DNA from: Epibacterium sp. Ofav1-8
Lineage (GTDB): Bacteria; Pseudomonadota; Alphaproteobacteria; Rhodobacterales; Rhodobacteraceae
Assembly: GCF_022348185.1 (NCBI RefSeq)
Contig: NZ_JAKRFD010000003.1
Location: 1 to 64,000, forward strand
DNA: 64,000 bases
Direction: 5' to 3'
In this document: piece by piece, positions 8,715 to 17,867 of the stretch
Numbering within the stretch: position 1 is the stretch's first letter
Layout: each line of letters starts with the position of its first letter
Position numbers and translations under genes: made by a program
Notes under the pieces: generated by a model
The model's database searches: none
Told to the model about the DNA's origin: nothing
Seen by the model: the letters and a program-made list of their open reading frames with translations, nothing else

Positions 8715-10115
8715 TCAGTCGGATTCTGCCGACGCGTTGGTGCCGAGCTTTTCAGCCAGATCCGCCAGTCCGGCGGTGGCGTCATTGGCGCGGGATTCGA
8801 TGCCGAAGGTGTCGATCATGGCCTTTTGGACCTTCAGCATGTTGACCTGGTAATCCTCAAAGGACATCTCGCGTTCGCGCAGGAAATTGCCGTCGGCGTC
8901 GATGTCCGACACCATCTTGCCATCAGGCATGGCCGGGCCGAACCCGACCAGCCAGTTCAGGTCGAAGGCGGTCGCGCCCAGGTTGTTCTTGCCCGACTGA
9001 AGCGCCATGCTGAAGCCCTTCAGCTCGCCCCAATGCTTCACGTAGGCACGCAGCGCTTTTTCGTCGGATGCGTCGGATTTCAGCGCTTCGAGGTCATTGT
9101 AGACAGAGCCTGCATATTTGAAAACGGCCTCTGCGATGACCTTTTCCCAGTTGCTTTCGATCACCTCGGCATAGGATTTGAGCTCGTTGCGCTGCGCGTC
9201 GGTCAGCGCCTCGCCCTCGGCGGAGGCGATCAGGGCGCGCCCGTCGCGGAAGGCGGCAAAGATGGTTTGCAGATAGCTGGTGGATTTGGTGCCACCCTTG
9301 TCGGCGCCAGCGGCATAATAGGCCGGGCCAAAGACCATTTCCGTCTTCAGGTCGACAACCCCGTCACCATTGGCATCGGCCGCCGCGAGATCGGTTTGCT
9401 TGGCGATCGCATAGGCCTGCTGCGGGCTCAGGCTGGCGGTATGCGCCGGGGCGCCGAAATAGCCGAACGCCTCGTCCCAGGAATGTTCCTTGCCGGTGTA
9501 GGCGGCACCCTCGGAATAGGGCTGATCGTTGGGTTTGGTGTCGGCGTCCAGTTTTTCGTCCAGGTAGTTGTCGACGGCCTGATTGTAGGCCATTGCGCCC
9601 AGCGTGAACTTGGAGATCAACTGTGCCCAGTCGTAGCCGTTGACCGCGTCATAGCCCTGTTCCGCGGCCGCGGCGTGGCGAATCATCTCGCGCGCAACCT
9701 CGACGCCGGATTTGTTGCCGGGCCAGGCCAGCATGGCGCCGCTGTAGAATTTGCCCGCGATGTTCTTGCCCGACGAAATCTCGTTCACGGTGGACTGCTT
9801 GACCGGGAAGCCGTCTTTGGAAGCGGGGGCGATGATCTCCAGATCGTCATCGGAGCCTTCGAAATAGGCCAGCAGCATCGCTTCGAGCTGCGCGGCATTG
9901 TTGCCACCATCGCCCTTGCCTGCGAGCTTTTTCAGGCTGTCGTGCAACACGTGACGGGCCACCTGCCCGGAATAGGACACCGAGTTTTCGGCGTCGCCGC
10001 TGTAGCCTTTCACCGTGACCGGGAACGGGCCGTAGGCGTCACTGGCCATGGCAGCCGTGCCGATAAAGCTGGCAACCACCAGGCATGTTGTCGCTTTGAG
10101 CGTTGACGCGATCAT
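8715..10115 (-). CDS. Secreted DUF4856-type protein
   Basis: A 466-residue protein with a classical signal peptide (positive start, hydrophobic core, A-M-A-S cleavage region near residue 24). The mature part has the TGKEHSWDEAFGYFGAP stretch and the helical, acidic character I associate with DUF4856 proteins, which are often found with imelysin-like or metal-binding lipoproteins; an EF-hand-like D-A-N-G-D-G-V-V-D segment is also visible. It is probably a periplasmic protein with no lipobox, of unknown function. The ATG at 10115 has a strong GGAGGAG Shine-Dalgarno, so I prefer it to the upstream in-frame start at 10193. It is not clearly linked to the purine permease, since a terminator separates them. 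Confidence 0.7.
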   Translation of the reverse strand: MIASTLKATTCLVVASFIGTAAMASDAYGPFPVTVKGYSGDAENSVSYSGQVARHVLHDSLKKLAGKGDGGNNAAQLEAMLLAYFEGSDDDLEIIAPASKDGFPVKQSTVNEISSGKNIAGKFYSGAMLAWPGNKSGVEVAREMIRHAAAAEQGYDAVNGYDWAQLISKFTLGAMAYNQAVDNYLDEKLDADTKPNDQPYSEGAAYTGKEHSWDEAFGYFGAPAHTASLSPQQAYAIAKQTDLAAADANGDGVVDLKTEMVFGPAYYAAGADKGGTKSTSYLQTIFAAFRDGRALIASAEGEALTDAQRNELKSYAEVIESNWEKVIAEAVFKYAGSVYNDLEALKSDASDEKALRAYVKHWGELKGFSMALQSGKNNLGATAFDLNWLVGFGPAMPDGKMVSDIDADGNFLREREMSFEDYQVNMLKVQKAMIDTFGIESRANDATAGLADLAEKLGTNASAESD

Positions 10116-10299
10116 AGGGATCTCCTCCAGTATTTTGGTCTCGGCGAGGGCCGATTTGTTATTCAGAGTGTTTTTGTCAATTAATGACCGCAAACGTCAA
10201 GGGGGCCCGTCGTGCCGGGTCGATTTTCTCGAATTCCGCACTTGGAAGCGCGCCACACCGCCCGGGCGGCATGGCGCGGGGCGTGTCGCAGCTGTGTGA

Positions 10300-10334
10300 A
10301 ATAAAATCGGGCCACCCCCTTTCGGGAATGGCCC
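10300..10334 (-). terminator. Rho-independent terminator of the permease/xdh operon
   Basis: Read on the minus strand, GGGCCA...TGGCCC forms a GC-rich stem-loop (10309-10334) followed by a T-rich tail, GATTTTATT (10300-10308). It lies about 30 bases after the permease stop codon at 10367 and closes the xdhABC-permease unit. Confidence 0.75.
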
Positions 10335-10366
10335 AGACAGATTTCAGCTAAAGGTGGGGCGATGTG

Positions 10367-11950
10367 TTACTCCGCCGGGTGCGCCTTGGGGTCTTCGACC
10401 ACCACGTTGTTGTTGGTCGGATGCTCATCCTTGTGAAACAGCGGGTAGATGAACAGGAAGGCGGCCGCGATCAGGTAGCCACCGGAGACGCTGGTCAGCT
10501 CCGGCCAGTGCAGGCTGGCGCCATGGATGATGCCAAGCGCCGACATCGCCGCCGCCGCCAGGGCAAAACCACCCGCGTTGCGGAAATTGCCGTCGATGAC
10601 GCTGGCGACGATCGCGCCCCAGATCAACCCGGTGAGGATCGCGCCCTGAGACAGCGACAGGTGGCCACTGAAATGCGCGCCCTGCTGCAACAGCGCCGCG
10701 GTCAGCGCTTCATCGCCCAGCTGCGGCACGCCCGCAACGCCCACCGCGCCGAGCGCCCCAATGAGAGAGCCCCATTTCACCATCAGGAAGGCCGAGACAT
10801 GCGGCATCATCGCGATGGTGACGGCGGCCATATGCTCGGTCTTGACCGAATGGGCGGTGTTGGTGATCAGGCTCAGCGCCACAAAGACCAGCACCGGTGC
10901 GGCAGCAGCCACCGGGATCAGGTTGTTGAGGAAGGCGAGCAGGCCGAAGATCGCCGCCAGCGGAATGACCGTGCCAACGCCGATGATATAGCCCGCATGC
11001 GCGCCCATGCGTTTATAGGCCGGGTGGCCGATATAGGCGGTGGTCGGGAAGGGCGAGCCGAAGACCGCGCCGATCATGGTGCCGACCCCGTCGGTGATCT
11101 GGCAGGTGGCCACCGGATAATGATCGCCGGCGCTTTCGGCGCTCTCGACGTTGTTCATGGTCTCGATGAAGTTGTAGATCTGCACCGGCACCAGCACCAG
11201 GAACAGCTCCGGGTTAGCAAACAGGTACTGGATACCTGCAATCAGGTCGCCGACATAGGGCAGCGGCGGATAGAAACCGATCCCCTCGACGTTGATGGTC
11301 GAGGTGCCAAGCGCCAGCGCCACCACGGTGCCGACGATCAGCGCCAGCAGGCCGGCGGGGATATTGTAGGGCAGGCGGAAGCGGCCCACGAGGCCCCAGA
11401 GGATGATGATCATCGAAGCAAAGCCGATAAACGGGTTTTCAAACACGGTGGCCAACGGCACTGAACCGATGAACACCAGCGCAATGCCGCAGAGCGTGCC
11501 AAGCATGCCCGCGCGCGGGGTCACCCGTTTGAGCCAGGGGCCGATGACAGCGCCCAGGGCGGCGACGATACCGCCCATGAAGCCGGCGCCGATGCCCACC
11601 TGCCAGGCCAGCAGCGGATCATTGGTGGCCCAGTAGATCGGCCCGATCACGCCAAACAGATAGACAAACATCACCGGCGTCGAAATGCCGTAGGGCAGGG
11701 CGGTCACGTCTCGCCCGTGTTGCGCCGCAGCCCGTTTGGCCAGCGCCACATAGACCGCGATCCCGGCCAGGATCGCCACTGCCGCACCGGGCACGATGCG
11801 GCCATAAACGATCTCGGCAGGCATCTGGAACACAAACTGGCAAATGCCGGCCAGCACCATCAGGTTGATCAGATTGTCGGTGAACAGCGCCCAGAACGCG
11901 CTGAAGTCGCTGCGGTGAAACAGCTTGTAGCTATAGCTCCCATCCCTCAT
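10367..11950 (-). CDS. NCS2-like nucleobase permease, probably for xanthine or other purines
   Basis: A 527-residue polytopic membrane protein with around 12 hydrophobic segments and a TALPYGIST motif near residue 85, related to xanthine/uracil/vitamin C-type permeases. It starts at the ATG at 11950, preceded by GGAGGT; a longer in-frame start at 12007 lacks support. It follows xdhC by 69 bases on the same strand, so import of a purine as substrate for xanthine dehydrogenase is the simplest reading (inference from context). It is not a close match to classic UraA/PbuX or AzgA N-termini, so specificity is uncertain. A terminator follows it. Confidence 0.8.
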   Translation of the reverse strand: MRDGSYSYKLFHRSDFSAFWALFTDNLINLMVLAGICQFVFQMPAEIVYGRIVPGAAVAILAGIAVYVALAKRAAAQHGRDVTALPYGISTPVMFVYLFGVIGPIYWATNDPLLAWQVGIGAGFMGGIVAALGAVIGPWLKRVTPRAGMLGTLCGIALVFIGSVPLATVFENPFIGFASMIIILWGLVGRFRLPYNIPAGLLALIVGTVVALALGTSTINVEGIGFYPPLPYVGDLIAGIQYLFANPELFLVLVPVQIYNFIETMNNVESAESAGDHYPVATCQITDGVGTMIGAVFGSPFPTTAYIGHPAYKRMGAHAGYIIGVGTVIPLAAIFGLLAFLNNLIPVAAAAPVLVFVALSLITNTAHSVKTEHMAAVTIAMMPHVSAFLMVKWGSLIGALGAVGVAGVPQLGDEALTAALLQQGAHFSGHLSLSQGAILTGLIWGAIVASVIDGNFRNAGGFALAAAAMSALGIIHGASLHWPELTSVSGGYLIAAAFLFIYPLFHKDEHPTNNNVVVEDPKAHPAE

Positions 11951-12019
11951 GGGGACCTCCCTTGGTAGCCCGGCAGATGTGGCTGGTAACTCCTCCCGCC
12001 ACAGCAACCCGGTGATGCG

Positions 12020-12871
12020 TTACTGCGCCGCGAGATGCGACACAGCCTCCCCGAATTCGGGGTGACATGCGGCAGTTTCAGAGGTCAGCGCCGTGATCAC
12101 TTCTGCCGCAACCTGTGCGGCGATCACGGCTGGCCGCTTGTCGCGGCTACCGCCTGCCCCGATGGGGCAGATCAGATCTGCGACAGAGAGCCCGTCGCAG
12201 TGGTCTTGGGTCCAGCTGGCGAATTTCGCCCGCTTGGTGGCAGAGCCGATCATGCCGACGTAGGCTGCATCGCCCCGTTGCAGGGCGGCAGAGGTCAGCA
12301 GGAAATCCAGCCCGTGGTCATGGGTCAGTACGATGAAAGCGCTGCAGGGGGCTGCGTTCATCACGTCGATTTCGGGGATTGCGCTCTGGCGGCGCTCGAC
12401 CTGCGCGCGGGACTGGTCCAGTTCCTCCTCGCGTTGGTCGATCAGCACCGCGCGCACCGGCAGATGCTGGAACAGATCCGCAAGCGCGCGACCCACATGG
12501 CCTGCGCCGAGGATATAGACGGCGGGCAACGCCGCGTCCTGTGCCTCTGCTTCGCGCAGGGCAGCCTCCTTGTCGCTGGTGCTCATCCGTGTGAGGGCGA
12601 TCTCCACCCGCCCGCCGCAGCATTGGCCGATCTCGGGGCCAAGCGGCACATCCATGTGGTGCGACAGGTTTCCCGCCGCCAGCAAATCCCGCGCCGACGC
12701 GATGGCAAGATGCTCCAGCTGGCCACCGCCGATGGTGCCAAAGAGGCTCTCGGCGCGCACATACATCTCTGTGCCCATGTTGCGCGGCGAGGACCCCCGC
12801 ACCCGCGTCAGCCGCAGGCTGGCCACCGGGCCGGGCGCGTCGAGAAATTGGCGAAGCCGCTCTGCCTGCAT
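12020..12871 (-). CDS. xdhC: Xanthine dehydrogenase accessory protein XdhC
   Basis: A 283-residue protein with the two XdhC domains: an N-terminal part including SSPRNMGTEM, IGGGQLE and GQCCGGR, and a C-terminal Rossmann-like part with YILGAGHVGRALADL. XdhC binds molybdenum cofactor, promotes its sulfuration and inserts it into the XdhB subunit, and is not part of the final enzyme. Four bases separate it from the end of xdhB, so it is cotranscribed. The order xdhA-xdhB-xdhC is the usual one in Rhodobacteraceae. Confidence 0.93.
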   Translation of the reverse strand: MQAERLRQFLDAPGPVASLRLTRVRGSSPRNMGTEMYVRAESLFGTIGGGQLEHLAIASARDLLAAGNLSHHMDVPLGPEIGQCCGGRVEIALTRMSTSDKEAALREAEAQDAALPAVYILGAGHVGRALADLFQHLPVRAVLIDQREEELDQSRAQVERRQSAIPEIDVMNAAPCSAFIVLTHDHGLDFLLTSAALQRGDAAYVGMIGSATKRAKFASWTQDHCDGLSVADLICPIGAGGSRDKRPAVIAAQVAAEVITALTSETAACHPEFGEAVSHLAAQ

Positions 12872-12875
12872 GGCC

Positions 12876-15209
12876 TCACCCTCCGGCCTTCAGTCGTTCG
12901 ACGGCCATCAGCACGCGTTCTGGCGTGGCGGGCGTCTCAAGACGCGGGCACTCGCGATAGTCGGCAACCGAGGCCACCGCCATCGACAGCGCCTCCAGCA
13001 CCGAGATCCCCAGCATGAAGGGCGGCTCGCCTACGGCCTTGGAGCGTTTGATGGTCATCTCACGGTTTTCCGACCAGTCGGCGAGGGCGACGTTGAAGCT
13101 GCGCGGCCGGTCCGAGGCCAGCGGGATCTTGTAGGTCGAAGGCGCATGGGTGCGCAGGCGCCCTGCATCATCCCACCACAGTTCCTCGGTGGTGAGCCAG
13201 CCCATGCCCTGGATGAACGCGCCCTCAACCTGACCCTTGTCCAAGATCGGGTTCAGCGAGCGACCTACATCATGCAGGATGTCGGTGCGCTCCACCCGGT
13301 ATTCCCCGGTGAGCGTGTCGATGGCGACCTCCGAGCAGGACGCGCCATAGGCGTAGTAGTAGAACGGCCGCCCCTTGCCCGCGGCGCGGTCCCAGTGGAT
13401 CTTGGGCGTCTTGTAGAACCCTGCCGCCGACAGATGCACCCGCGCCATATAGGCCTCGCGGATGAAGGTCGCGAACTCCACCACCTCCTCGCCGATGCGA
13501 ATGTGGTTGGGGCCAAAGCTGACCGCGCTTTCGGCCACGCCCCGGCTCTCGGCAGCGAATTTCACCAGCCGCGTCTTGATCTGTTGGCAGGCATCCAGCG
13601 CCGCCATACCGTTGAGGTCGGACCCGGAAGAGGCCGCTGTGGCAGAGGTGTTCGGGACTTTTTCGGTGGTGGTCTTGGTGATCTTGATGCGGTCGAAATC
13701 GACCTGAAACGCCTCGGCCACCACCTGCGCGACCTTGGTGTTCAGACCTTGACCCATCTCGGTGCCGCCGTGGTTCAGATGGATCGACCCGTCGTTGTAG
13801 ATGTGGATCAGCGCACCGGCCTGATTGTACCAGGTGGCGGTAAAGGAGATGCCGAATTTGACCGGCGTCAGCGCGATGCCACGGCGGATGATGCCGCCCT
13901 TGGCATTCTCGGCAATGATCGCCGCGCGGCGGGCCTGATAGTCGGCGCTTTCCTCCAGCTCCTCGACAATGCGACCGATCACATTGTCCTCCACCTCCTG
14001 ATGATAGGGGGTGAGGGTGCGGCCATCGCCGGGTTGGCCATAGAAATTGGCCTTGCGCACCTCCAGCGGGTCCTTGCCGAGCGCATAGGCGATTTCCTCG
14101 ATCATTCGTTCCGCTGCGACCACGCCCTGCGGGCCGCCAAAGCCGCGAAATGCGGTGTTGGACACGGTGTTGGTCTTCTGCGGGCAGGAGGTCAGGCGGA
14201 CATGCGGATAGAAATAGGCGTTGTCGGCGTGGAACAGGGCCCGGTCGGTGACGGGGCCAGACAGATCAGAGGAATAGCCGCAGCGCGCCGCAAACTGGCT
14301 GTCCACCGCCTGAATGCGCCCTTCACCGTCAAAGCCCAGATCGTAATCGATCACAAAATCATGCCGCTTGCCGGTGGCGGTCATGTCCTGATCGCGGTCG
14401 GGGCGGATTTTTACCGGACGGTTCAGCTTCTTGGCGCCAAGGACGGCGACGGCGCAGAACAGGTTCATCTGGCTTTCCTTGCCGCCAAACCCGCCGCCCA
14501 TGCGACGCACGTTCACCACCACCGCATTCGACGGCACGCCCAGCACATGAGACACCATATGCTGCGCCTCGCTCGGGTGTTGGGTGGAGCAATGCACGAT
14601 CACATCGTCATCCTCGCCCGGCAGGGCAAAGGCGATATGCCCCTCGAGATACATATGATCCTGCCCGCCGACAGTGACGCGGCCCTGCACACGGTGCGGC
14701 GCTTCGGCCAGACCAGCCTCCACATCGCCGCGCTCTAGTTTCAGCGGATCGGTGACCATCGGCATGCCTGCATCGCGCGCCGAAATCGCATCCAGCGCAT
14801 GAGGCAGCACGTCGTAATCCACATCCGCCAGCTCCGCCGCCCGCCGTGCCGCATCTCGGCTCTCGGCGATCACCGCAAACAGCGGCTGGCCGTGGAATTC
14901 CACCTTCTCGGTGGGGAACACCGGCTCGTCATGTTTGCCGGTGGGGCTGACATCGTTGACCCCGGGGATGTCCTCGGCGGTCAGCACGGTCACCACGCCC
15001 GGCGCAGATCGCACGCGGGTCAGATCCATGCTGCGGATGTTGGCGTGGGCCACGGTGGAGACCCCGAGATAGGCGTGCAGGGTGCCTGCGGGTTCCAGAA
15101 TGTCATCGGTATAGTCGGCCCGGCCCTGCACCTGCTTGATGGCGCTGTCGTGCTTGAGGTCCTGATGGGCGGCGCCCTTGATCTCGGCGGTGGTGTTCAG
15201 ATCTTTCAT
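12876..15209 (-). CDS. xdhB: Xanthine dehydrogenase molybdopterin-binding subunit
   Basis: A 777-residue large subunit with CO-dehydrogenase/aldehyde-oxidase-type domains. Recognisable elements are MGGGFGGKES, AFRGFGGPQG, GGTEMGQGLNTKVAQ and, near the C-terminus, GEPPFMLG, whose glutamate corresponds to the catalytic base of bacterial xanthine dehydrogenase. It oxidises hypoxanthine to xanthine and xanthine to urate at the Mo centre. The ATG at 15209 with a GGGAGGA Shine-Dalgarno is preferred over a GTG at 15227 that overlaps the xdhA stop. It pairs with XdhA to form the (AB)2 enzyme. Confidence 0.95.
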   Translation of the reverse strand: MKDLNTTAEIKGAAHQDLKHDSAIKQVQGRADYTDDILEPAGTLHAYLGVSTVAHANIRSMDLTRVRSAPGVVTVLTAEDIPGVNDVSPTGKHDEPVFPTEKVEFHGQPLFAVIAESRDAARRAAELADVDYDVLPHALDAISARDAGMPMVTDPLKLERGDVEAGLAEAPHRVQGRVTVGGQDHMYLEGHIAFALPGEDDDVIVHCSTQHPSEAQHMVSHVLGVPSNAVVVNVRRMGGGFGGKESQMNLFCAVAVLGAKKLNRPVKIRPDRDQDMTATGKRHDFVIDYDLGFDGEGRIQAVDSQFAARCGYSSDLSGPVTDRALFHADNAYFYPHVRLTSCPQKTNTVSNTAFRGFGGPQGVVAAERMIEEIAYALGKDPLEVRKANFYGQPGDGRTLTPYHQEVEDNVIGRIVEELEESADYQARRAAIIAENAKGGIIRRGIALTPVKFGISFTATWYNQAGALIHIYNDGSIHLNHGGTEMGQGLNTKVAQVVAEAFQVDFDRIKITKTTTEKVPNTSATAASSGSDLNGMAALDACQQIKTRLVKFAAESRGVAESAVSFGPNHIRIGEEVVEFATFIREAYMARVHLSAAGFYKTPKIHWDRAAGKGRPFYYYAYGASCSEVAIDTLTGEYRVERTDILHDVGRSLNPILDKGQVEGAFIQGMGWLTTEELWWDDAGRLRTHAPSTYKIPLASDRPRSFNVALADWSENREMTIKRSKAVGEPPFMLGISVLEALSMAVASVADYRECPRLETPATPERVLMAVERLKAGG

Positions 15210-15223
15210 GGTCCTGTCCTCCC

Positions 15224-16687
15224 TCACGCGATGGCCAGACGCACCGGCGCGTCCTGAGCGGTGTCATGTTCCAGCTGGAACCGGCGCAGCAGGTTGGCCG
15301 CGACGGTCAGGCGGTACTCGGCCGTGGCGCGCCAGTCCGTCAGCGGCTGGAAATCCTGCGCCAACGCCTGGGCGGCAGCATCGAATGTCTCTGTGGTAAA
15401 GGGCTGTCCGACCAGCGCAGCTTCGGTATGCGCGGCCCGTTTCGGAGTGGCTGCCATGCCGCCAAACGCCAGACGGGCGGCGGTGATGATGCCATCACTG
15501 ACGGTGACGCTGATCCCGGCGGCCACCGAGGAAATATCCTCGTCGCGGCGTTTGGAGATCTTGTAGGCCGCGTCGATCTGACCCGGCTGGCTGCGCGGAA
15601 TGCGGATAGCGGCGACAAAATCGCCCGCCTCGCGGTCCTGTTTGCCATAGTCGATAAAGAAATCTTCCAGCGGCAGGATGCGGGTGCCACGCAGGCTTTG
15701 CAGCATGACCTCTGCGCCAAGGGCGATCAGCACCGGCGGCGTGTCCCCGATCGGCGAGCCATTGGCGATATTGCCGCCGATAGTGCCCATGTTGCGCACC
15801 TGCCAGCCGGCGATGCGGTCCCAATATTCGCCGAGATGCGGGAAGGCCTCGCGGATCGCGGCCTCGCTCTCGGAATAGGTGACACCAGCGCCGATGGTCA
15901 GCGCGTCATCATTCAGCTCGATGGACTTCAGGCCCTCCAGATGGGTGATGAAGACCACCGGAGAGATCGGGCGCATGAATTTTGTGACCCACAGTCCCAC
16001 ATCGGTGGAACCAGCCACAATGGTCGCCTTGGGGGTGTCGGCCAACACCTTTGCCAGATCCGCCACATCCAGCGGCAGGATTGCGCGGTCGTCTTCGGGG
16101 CCGGTCTCGATACGCGATTTTGGCTGCAGCGCCATCAGCCGCGCGGTCACATCCGTGCGCTCCCGGGTCAGATGGTCATGCGCCGGGGTGCCGTATTGGG
16201 TGACGGCCATCGCGGCCCGAACAATCGGCTCATACCCGGTGCAGCGGCAGAGGTTGCCCTGGATGGCAGTCTCGACCTGCTGCATCGACGGCTCCGGATT
16301 GCCCATCCACAGCGCATAGAGCGACATCACAAAGCCCGGCGTGCAAAAACCGCACTGGCTGCCGTGATAGTCGACCATGGCCTGCTGGACGGGGTGCAGG
16401 CGGCCCATGGGTCCGGAGAGATGTTCGATGGTGACAATGTGGCACCCGTTCAGGGATGCGAGGAATCGGATGCAGGCATTGACCGTCTCATAATGCAGCT
16501 GGCCCTGATGCAGACGTCCGACCAGAACCGTGCAGGCACCGCAGTCGCCCTCGGCGCAGCCTTCCTTGGTGCCGGTCAGCCGCTGTTCGATCCGCAGATA
16601 GTCCAGAAGCGTGAGCGTTGCCTTCACATCCGTGACGGTCTTTTCCTCACCATTCAGAAGAAAGCGAATATCGTTCTGCTGAGCCAT
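15224..16687 (-). CDS. xdhA: Xanthine dehydrogenase small subunit (2Fe-2S and FAD)
   Basis: A 487-residue subunit. The N-terminal ferredoxin-like domain has cysteines C44, C49, C52 and C72. The second 2Fe-2S domain has C112 and C115 (QCGFC) and C147 and C149 (LCRC). The C-terminal half is the FAD-binding domain with a TIGGNIANGSPIGD stretch. It carries electrons from the Mo centre in XdhB to NAD+. It is the first gene of the xdhABC-permease operon and is divergent from a LysR-type gene, with a perfect palindrome in the shared 177-base intergenic region. All iron-sulfur ligands are present, so it should be active. Confidence 0.95.
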   Translation of the reverse strand: MAQQNDIRFLLNGEEKTVTDVKATLTLLDYLRIEQRLTGTKEGCAEGDCGACTVLVGRLHQGQLHYETVNACIRFLASLNGCHIVTIEHLSGPMGRLHPVQQAMVDYHGSQCGFCTPGFVMSLYALWMGNPEPSMQQVETAIQGNLCRCTGYEPIVRAAMAVTQYGTPAHDHLTRERTDVTARLMALQPKSRIETGPEDDRAILPLDVADLAKVLADTPKATIVAGSTDVGLWVTKFMRPISPVVFITHLEGLKSIELNDDALTIGAGVTYSESEAAIREAFPHLGEYWDRIAGWQVRNMGTIGGNIANGSPIGDTPPVLIALGAEVMLQSLRGTRILPLEDFFIDYGKQDREAGDFVAAIRIPRSQPGQIDAAYKISKRRDEDISSVAAGISVTVSDGIITAARLAFGGMAATPKRAAHTEAALVGQPFTTETFDAAAQALAQDFQPLTDWRATAEYRLTVAANLLRRFQLEHDTAQDAPVRLAIA

Positions 16688-16777
16688 TTGCCCTCCAAAT
16701 TCCAGCTCCTGATTGTCAGGAGTGTCGGGAGTTTACTGTTTCTGACTGCCTCGAAATATGGTGGGCTTTGCGAAATA

Positions 16778-16798
16778 CTTTCAACAGATCGTTGAAAG
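16778..16798. promoter_or_regulatory. Palindrome between xdhA and the LysR gene
   Basis: CTTTCAAC (16778-16785), a 5-base spacer, then GTTGAAAG (16791-16798): a perfect 8-bp inverted repeat. It lies 91 bases upstream of xdhA and 67 upstream of the LysR gene. Position and symmetry suit an operator for the divergent LysR regulator, although the classical T-N11-A frame is not obvious. Assignment is inferred. Confidence 0.6.
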
Positions 16799-16864
16799 AA
16801 GCAGGCCGAGCGCGCATGTATACTGGGCTTCGGCACAAGTGTTGAGGATTTTGAATGGCTTATA

Positions 16865-17794
16865 ATGGCGTATCTTGAGAGCCTGCGGGTGTTCTGCCGG
16901 GTGGTGGAGCTGGGCAGCATCACGTCCGGCGGGCGCGACCTGCGTCTGACCCCGGCTGTGGCGAGCAAGCGAATCAAGGAACTGGAGCAGCATCTGGGCG
17001 TGCGGCTGTTCAATCGCACCACCCGATCGCTGACCCCGACCGAGGTGGGCAGCGAGTTCTACAAGGAAGCGCTGCGCATCCTGAGCGCCGTGGATGAGGC
17101 CGAAACCGTGGTGGCGCAATTCTCCGGGGCGCCGCGCGGCACGCTGCGGGTGACCGCGCCGCTGGCCGCCGGGCGGCGCATCATCGCGCCCCTGGTGCCG
17201 GATTTTGTCGAGGCGCATCCCGATATCGAGGTGCGGATGCGGATGTCCGACCGCAAGGTGGATATTCTGGCCGACGGCATCGATGTGGCGTTTTTTGTGG
17301 GCAATCCGCATGATTCCAGCCTGAAAATGCGCAAGATTGCCACCTGCGACCGGGTGCTCTGCGCCGCGCCCGCCTATCTGGAGCGGTTCGGCACGCCAGA
17401 GGCGCCCGAAGATCTGATGAAGGGGCACAATTGCCTGCTGCTGCGCTATCCACGGTCGCCGGAATACTACTGGACCCTGAACACCAGGTCCGGCTTTCGC
17501 AAGTTCGAGGTGAAGGGCAAATATGACGCCGATGACAGCGATGTGCTGCTGAACTGGGCGCTGGACGGCCGCGGCATCATCAACAAGCCGCGGTTCGAGG
17601 TGGCGCAGGCACTGCGCAGCGGCGCGCTGGTGGAAATCCTGCCCGAGGCGCATCCGATCCCGGCGACATTTGGCTGTCTTTACCCGCACAAGAAATTCCA
17701 GGATCCCAAAGTCAGGCTGTTGGTGGATTTCATCACCAGCCGGGGGCAGGCCTATCTGCAAGGGCTTGAGGCGCCGCGCGCCGATCCGGCCTGA
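16865..17794 (+). CDS. LysR-family transcriptional regulator
   Basis: A 309-residue LysR protein. The N-terminal winged helix covers residues ~1-65 (the VFCRVVELGSITSGG stretch, then the recognition helix in LTPAVASKRIKELEQHLG). The C-terminal periplasmic-binding-like effector domain has YLERFGTPEAPEDL, typical of the group containing DsdC/CrgA-like regulators. It is divergent from xdhA and convergent with bhcD, with which it shares a bidirectional terminator. By position it most likely controls the xdh-permease genes, but LysR proteins near bhc genes are also conceivable. The ATG at 16865 fits the family start well. Confidence 0.85.
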   Translation: MAYLESLRVFCRVVELGSITSGGRDLRLTPAVASKRIKELEQHLGVRLFNRTTRSLTPTEVGSEFYKEALRILSAVDEAETVVAQFSGAPRGTLRVTAPLAAGRRIIAPLVPDFVEAHPDIEVRMRMSDRKVDILADGIDVAFFVGNPHDSSLKMRKIATCDRVLCAAPAYLERFGTPEAPEDLMKGHNCLLLRYPRSPEYYWTLNTRSGFRKFEVKGKYDADDSDVLLNWALDGRGIINKPRFEVAQALRSGALVEILPEAHPIPATFGCLYPHKKFQDPKVRLLVDFITSRGQAYLQGLEAPRADPA

Positions 17795-17804
17795 CGCGCA
17801 CAAA

Positions 17805-17834
17805 AAAACGCCCCGCAGATCTGTGGGGCGTTTT
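17805..17834. terminator. Bidirectional terminator between the LysR gene and bhcD
   Basis: AAAACGCCCC at 17805-17814 pairs perfectly with GGGGCGTTTT at 17825-17834 across a 10-base loop. The A-tract before and T-tract after the stem make it a terminator for both convergent genes. Confidence 0.9.
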
Positions 17835-17867
17835 CGTGAGTGGTGGTGCTTTGACGCCGGGTCGAGA

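Noticed and set aside
12570-14738. Long open frame opposite xdhB (722 codons)
   Set aside because: Antisense shadow of a clear molybdopterin subunit with no recognisable protein features.
16861-16866. TATAAT as a promoter for the LysR gene
   Set aside because: It overlaps the start codon at 16865 and so cannot serve this gene unless the start is wrong.
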